Source of the DNA: Lepisosteus oculatus
Taxonomy: Eukaryota; Chordata; Actinopteri; Semionotiformes; Lepisosteidae
Length of the DNA: 64,000 bases
Assembly: GCF_040954835.1 (NCBI RefSeq)
Contig: NC_090698.1
Span: 47,130,284-47,194,283 of the forward strand
Reading direction: 5' to 3'
The notes under the pieces are model-generated. The model saw nothing but the letters and a program-made list of their open reading frames with translations. It searched no databases and was not told the origin of the DNA. How positions within the stretch are numbered: position 1 is the stretch's first letter; each line of letters begins with the position of its first letter. Below, piece after piece: positions 57,486 through 64,000 of the stretch. The translations under genes and the position numbers were made by a program.

Positions 57486-60400
57486 ATACATTTATAACAA
57501 GTGACTAGAAAAAACAGAAACCTGATGAATTAAATTTTGTCCAGCATACAGTAACTTTATTAGTGACTGTAGTGCTTGCACACTCAGTAACAATATAGAT
57601 GGGGTGAGATCATTCTGAAGGCAGCTCTAATTTTATTATTATGAATTGCATTATGTCATTTAATGTCATATGATAAACTTGATTTTCAATGTTTTCTTAT
57701 ATAACCCTATGTGCTATTTTTTTCCTTCCTGGTTTGTTATGCGGACTTACCATCAATTTTTACACCTCTAGCCACCATTGCGATTTCCAATGGCAGATAC
57801 ATAGAAAATGGCAGCCTGAAAGTCACATGAGCTCGTATGCATTCTTGTATTGACATTTCTTTTTTAAAACAGCAATGGTAAAAAGAAAAGGCCGAAAGAA
57901 TTTTATTAAAAGCACAATAGCGCCATCTTCTGTGAGACAGTGAAATGAATTAAACTCAAACTGAGACCAGGGATGTTTACGTTGGGATTCTGAGATTTAA
58001 ACTGGTTCTTTTTATGATCATTGTTATTAATAATAATACAATCATGACTAAAATGCTGCAGTTTCAAATACTAATTTTAATTTTTGGAAACTGTGGAATA
58101 TTCAGAATTATTCAGTGGATTTCTTAGGTTCATGAATGCACTTTTGGGAATGAATGCTATTATTATCTAGTAAGAAACATTAAGCATTAATTGTCTACCA
58201 AACCGATTTATAAATTCTTCTATCCTTTACTAGTGCAACATGGTAGTGCAGTGGTTAGCATTTTGGTTAGATGGATTGAGATCACACATACAGGAGAAAT
58301 CATAGAATATTTGCTGAGGTGTAAGTAAGCAATCATCACTGTTTCTTTCACTTTCTTTGATAACTGCATAAGCTCCTGCAAATGAAATGATGTAATTTAT
58401 TAGTGGTACCATTCATACCAGTTTTAGGAGTCCAGATTGTGTTAATAGTAATGTTGTGACAGAGTTTGATATATGTTTTCCAGCCATTGTTCTGGTAAAA
58501 CCAACAACAGCTCAACCTCTTGAAGATTCAACATGATAATACCAATGATGACTAAAGACATGGACCACTCATACTTACAACTCACTTCACCAAGCTAGTG
58601 TCAACAGCATGTACGGGCCTCTTGCATCACCAAATAGTTTTTTTCCTCAAAATTCAGAATTTCCAGTTTCCTCAAATTTTATTTTATACAAGCACCCAAT
58701 TTGGAATTGGTAGTTGTGCTGTTACTGATCATCCTGTCACACAATGAGGTCCTACACAGGGCAGGATAGCCGGCACATTTACCTGAACAACTCACCCATT
58801 GAGCCATTCTTCTGACATATTGTCAACTATCATGTGCCACCCCTTATAGGTTAAATATTACAGGTTTGTATTGGAAGATTTCTATAGAATACTTTAGGTT
58901 ATTTTCAAAAGGAACACCTCTCCTCCAAGGGCACTGAACCTCTTCTACATTGTTGCAGACTTAATACTTAATACCATAATACTGTACATTTCTTCTGTGA
59001 CTGCCTTTTAGCTTTCTTTGTCATCTGCAGAAAATCTTTTATTACATGGTGTTTGAATGTGATTTTAAGCACTTTTCATAGTTATTTTTGGTGAAGTGTA
59101 ATTTGATTTACAATATTTCAGATTTTCCAAGGTTCACATAGATGTAGTATAGTTGGTATAATTGTATAGGTTTAAGATGTAGTCCTAAAACATGACTTTT
59201 AAGACAAAGTCTGTTTAATTTGTATGTTTTAGTTTAGTTTCTGTTGTTGCTGTTTGTGTTCCTTTCAATGTTGATGTCATTGGTGATATTGTTATGTGAA
59301 TGGGCAGGTTAATCATTTGCTTTGTCACTTATTTTAATTCAGCTCACTAATTAAATCATGCTGCTCACTAATTAAAAGACTAGCATGTAATGCTCATGGT
59401 TTTTGTAGTTAATTCTGTACACTCTTAGCTAGTGTCTCCAGGTTGATTGTGGTTTTGGCTACACGTCTGCTGTGAGCAAAATTGAGATGAGTCAGTTGTT
59501 TTTTGACAGCAGTGGAAATCATACGTGTTTTTATTTATTAATCTATTCCTGCTGTAGTCTATCACCAGAAGGAGCAAGAGGGGATATAAGATTAAGATTC
59601 AGCCCCACTGCCTCCTTTGAAAACAATAGGCTTAAACAGCAACTTGATTTATTTTGTATGATCTTGCATTGCAGCATCTGACTGTGACAAGATTTTGCAA
59701 GATTGTCTGATATGGTATTCAGAAGCCCTGAAAAATATGAAAAAAAAGTGATTGATTGAAGCTAGTTAATATTTTACAAGTGTAATATTTTCCCTTCCCA
59801 GTTTAGTCAAAGATTGTTCATAACAACAGCACTAGGAGGCAGCAAATGACAGCTATTCATTTGTGCTGCTCTTAACATGCCAAAAGCAATTGAGCAATTC
59901 ACTTGTAAACAGATTTCATTTATCTTCTTTAAAACCTTTTATAAAGAAATATATATATATATAACAAATATATTAGAAATATTTATAATATTTCATATTA
60001 TTATAACACATCATATACAACATGCTGGAAAAAAACATTTTATTAAATAATAGATGAAAGATAGACTTATTGTTATTACAACAGGCAGTGCATTATACTA
60101 TACTTAAGATTTAATTTCATATACAGTTTAGTTTTTGGTCTGAATGTTAATATCAACAATATAAAGTGCTCAAAATGTGTGTTTCTTAGAAAGCAATGGA
60201 TTGCCACAACTTCAGAAGCCCCATTTGTTCTGTCCATTGTTATGTCTGTTTTTATGTCTGTTTTTGTAGGAGAAAGTGCTGATTTAAGACAGTTAAACCA
60301 ATATGTTCATACTAACACCATTGCAAATAATGCCTTGTTTATGGAATCTATGGGTTAGAAATTATTAATCCTTGCTAAAAACTATATTGCACTTCAAAGT

Positions 60401-63400
60401 CTACACAGGAAAATAAATTTCTTTTGGATTTTGTTATTATTGTTAGCTATATTAACCTGTTACTGATTCAAGCATTGAGTTTGTAAGGGGTCGTAAGCAA
60501 CTAAAAACTGATCTTCATTTAGACAGCAACACGACAGTAAATAAGCAAAAATTACCAAACAAATAGAATCTCAAAAGAAGGGGGACAAGTTATTTTTAAA
60601 GGCTGAGTGAATCAGCAGAAAAAATAAAACAGACAAAAATTACAATAACAGCTCAGGGAATCATTTTATTATTACTTTATTAGCAACACTCCTGTTGTTT
60701 TTATTCTTAATGTTAATAATCTTTAAAATGCATAATGTGGCATGCAATTACATGAGAGAAAATGTTGACATTTCTGGCCTACACAAAAATAATTTAACTA
60801 CTAATTCTTTAGTAGCTATTATATCCTGTTTATACTATAAATGACACTGTAAAAGTGTATTAAGTTTTGCACAACAGAAACACCGCAATCACACTCCACT
60901 CCTACATTGTTTTTTGTAGAATATGTAGCTAGGCAGGCTAAAAGGTTTCTTAATATAATTCTGTTTGTTGTGGTGGGTGGAAGGCAGGTCACACTGTGTT
61001 GAACCAAACCATGAAAAATAAAGTACAGTTGCGATTAAGCAATATTGATTTTACAAATGCTAGAAGTTATTGTGTATCCATAAAATTCCACAAGAAACCA
61101 AATAGCTGGATTATTATTTATAATAAACAATGTGTAAACATAATTCCACATTTTCCAGCCACATTACCATTTTAGAGTTGTTTGATGTCAGCAGTTGTTC
61201 TCATTAGCAGAGTAAGTCAGATATTATCATAGCATCTAAGAAACAGCTTTGTTTCACAGCCCCCACATTATTACAGTTCCTTTGAAACTGAATTTGAGAT
61301 TGTGCAGAGAGTAAGACTGGTGATTCAGGAAACCAGAAGATAAAATTAAGAAGACCTTCAAAACATGGGCAAAAACTAAACATATTTACCACCAACATTT
61401 TATTCAACTCTTTATTGAAGTTTCATTTAACTTGAGAATTTGGTGATAGTACATAAGATACAGTATAATGTATAGTAACACAGTTACTACATACTGTTGC
61501 TCCCTATGGGCTGCAGTAAGGATTAGATTGTCACCTCAGGTGGCTCATGAGGCCTGAACAAATGTACAAAGCACAATGAAAGGAAAATGCTGTGCAAAGT
61601 GATTTTATTTCAGTAAAGTTCTTTACTAAAAAAAGAACACCTACTCTGAAAACCTAACTAGCTCCTGAATTTCTTTTTATACTAAACCCACGATAATAGA
61701 AACCCAAGTGAGAACGTTACTCTCACCCTTCTCCAGTTAAGGAGCAAAATTACAAATGTGAATATATATGCAAGAGATTGGGAGCCAAACAACCCCTTGT
61801 GGCAGGTCAGCTAAAACTAATATATTACTACTACTGGCCTGCCACTATGCGATAAAATCATGACTGCAAGAGAACATTAGCATAGTATGATTTCCTAAAA
61901 CAATACTGTATATTCTCTAGAACATATACTGTATTTGTCCATTATCTTTCTTTTTATACCCTCACGTTGGGAGTTCTCCATTACTAATCTGTCTACCAAC
62001 ACACCAAGATGAAGGAGACCGTTCCCTCAAACCTATATTCCCTTGAACATCCAAAGTGCCTTCAGGAGAGTTACCAAAGATGGAGTGATGGGGCTTTCAT
62101 GAACAATACTGCAAATTCACAGGCCCCACACATGCCACACAGCAGAGCTGAGGACAGGTCCAAGCATCACCTGGGGAAGGCTAACCATAATCAGATAATG
62201 AGAGCCCATAACATGTTCTCCAACACAGAGTCTTTGCTGTTCTAGCCCCCCAGAATACAACTTTTTTATGCCAGTTAACTGCATTCGTGTACTACATCTG
62301 AAATGAGAGATAAAATCAACATTTATAAAATAACCAATTACTTTGTCCTTGATCTGAACCACCTTACCTTAAAGGCAAATTAAACAGGCCAGGTTGACAC
62401 GGCATTGCTTACACTTGCTTACAATTTCGGCAAGTCCAGAGAGTTTCATACAAGACTAAATCCAGAGTTAGACATTTTTGTAGCCAGTTCTTTTTTGTCT
62501 TGCAGCCATTTCCCATATACTGTAGGTCATTTGTGTATGTTTAAGTGGTCAAGGCAGACTATAGCACCATCATTTGGAGCTCTGAGAGTTTAAAGGCTTC
62601 CGTCCGGTGTGGATTGTGGGCATTCCTTGATGATGTGTGTCAAAGTCAACAAATGTCTCAGTCATTTCACTGAGTCTTCTCAATCAGATGATCAGGTAGA
62701 TATTATTGTATCTACACAGATCAACCAGGGTTTTTTGGTAGGCCACTGAAGCAGTATATAAGATAAATATAATTGGAGCCAGGCTAGAGTGCTTAGGTAA
62801 GGCACTTGCCTGTGTCAAGTTGATTTTGTTGCCGGTGTTAACTCTAGCTGGCTGTTTTGGACATGTGAGGGGGTGGGAGGACATGGACTACGGTGACATT
62901 CTGTAAGCAAAATGTGATGAAAGCTGTATGAATCCTTCTTACCTTAGGAAAGCCCTGAACTGAACATCCCTTCCCCACTTCCTACAGATTGAATAAGTGA
63001 GGAAGATGAGAAGCCTTCCCCCAGCAGTGCCAAAGACAGCTCCTAAAGTCATCACTGTTCATAACACAATAATATTATATTGTAGAAGTGTTTTTGTGTG
63101 TATATATATCTCATTATTATAATTATATTGTGTTATTATGATGTTGGTAAATGGGATGACTGTTTATTTTTCCCTTGTTATATTTAAAACAATTAATATA
63201 TGGTAAAAAAGAGAGATGTAGTGATACAAACATGTAATACTACAAATGCACTAACATTGGCACTAAAAGCAAAATATATAATGTACAGTGGTCTCTTAAT
63301 ATACAAAGGTTTGCATATATGTATAAATTAGTGAACTGTATGATTTATGGAAAATCGTGTAAGAAACAATAACTCTTCTCTAAACAGTTCAGAACCTGGA

Positions 63401-64000
63401 AAAAATGATTATTTTATACTTTCTGACAAGCAGTCAAATGTTTTTGGCCTTTTTATATTCTCTAGATTTTTCTATAGTTTTCTTAGAAAGACTCACCCAA
63501 ATGTTAAACGTAAGACTTAATCAGACTGATCAATAGACTGGTTTATTGTGCTGATGTATATACAGTTTGTGGTCAAACTAGCTAAGGTGAATAAAATGTA
63601 ATATGAAAATAATTAACACAGAGAAGGAGAAATGTTGTTTAGCTGTTTGGTTTTCAAGAATGGTACCTGGTGTTTAGTTAGGTAATTAGTTAGGTTTAAT
63701 TAGGTATAAGAAAGCAAATTAATTCTGTAGTAGCCATTACAGGTAAAAAAGGACTATGTATAATAAGGACAAATCAAAGATTTCTAATATTTCAGTGGTG
63801 ACAAACGATAAGCATACTGTAACTGAGGTAAATGTTAATGAGGTGGATGAAAAGAAATATAATGTAATGTGTTTAATTAATGCTCTGTGATTCATCAGCT
63901 CTTGAATAAACTCCATACTCAAAGATGGACTTTTCCACCATGAAATGTATTACTGTAAAATGACTCCTATTCAGTAAAAGAAGGGTGCCTCATGTAAGCA

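Larger units (their letters stand above)
49161..64000. other. Gene-poor region downstream of gpbp1
   Basis: AT-rich DNA with no ORF that I can tie to a host protein and no spliced set of conserved exons on either strand. Recognised contents are the SINE-like and dispersed repeats at 50.6-51.3, 52.9-53.7 and 55.3 kb, Tc1 relics at 52.6 and 56.1-56.8 kb, and the GC-rich element at 57.25 kb. From 57.5 kb to the end I see only short simple repeats such as (AT)n near 59,950 and no assignable element. Confidence 0.55.

Noticed and set aside
59945..59965. (AT)n microsatellite
   Set aside because: Too short and common to be informative.

Overview
The window is vertebrate nuclear DNA, AT-rich overall. 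It carries three spliced protein-coding genes, two CpG-rich promoter zones and a set of fish-type repeats. The gene order setd9 (+), mier3 (-), gpbp1 (+) matches the order I recall for human 5q11.2 (SETD9-MIER3-GPBP1). The repeats include 5S-rRNA-headed SINEs, SINE-like elements with (TGGA)n tails, a hAT element and Tc1 remnants. Together these suggest a ray-finned fish, possibly a non-teleost lineage such as gar, bowfin, bichir or sturgeon. The species guess is inference; the gene identities are firm.

Layout. 1-3,140: the last three coding exons of setd9, a SET-domain protein lysine methyltransferase-like gene whose 5' part lies outside the window. 3,141-4,440: a short tail-to-tail spacer with a repeat and a striking hairpin. 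4,445-18,760: the complete mier3 gene on the minus strand, with 13 coding exons, 539 codons plus stop, a ~3.7 kb 3' UTR, and a promoter near 18.64-18.8 kb. 18.8-30.15 kb: intergenic, with SINE debris and palindromes. 30.15-49.16 kb: gpbp1 (vasculin) on the plus strand. It has a CpG-rich promoter and untranslated leader at 30.2-31.7 kb, a ~7.3 kb 5' intron, and nine coding exons between 38,542 and 48,820 (422 codons plus stop). 49.16-64.0 kb: no recognisable host gene. This stretch holds decayed transposons, SINEs and one GC-rich LTR-like island.

Functionally, MIER3 is an ELM2-SANT protein of the class that recruits HDAC1/2, and GPBP1 is a nuclear GC-rich-promoter-binding factor. SETD9 is a poorly characterised SET protein. 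They are neighbours by conserved synteny, not an operon.

The most unusual observations are: (i) a ~340 bp segment of the mier3 3' UTR duplicated into a mier3 intron, with a possible exon-12-like remnant beside it; (ii) absence of a ~50-residue internal exon expected in gpbp1, whose expected intron now holds an internally deleted hAT transposon; (iii) a GC-AG intron in setd9; (iv) a 233 bp GC-rich element at 57.25 kb with TGTTACGC/GCGTTACA ends and an ATAC target duplication; and (v) a tRNA-Asp-like pseudogene in a gpbp1 intron. I see no clear candidate for a wholly new biological system.
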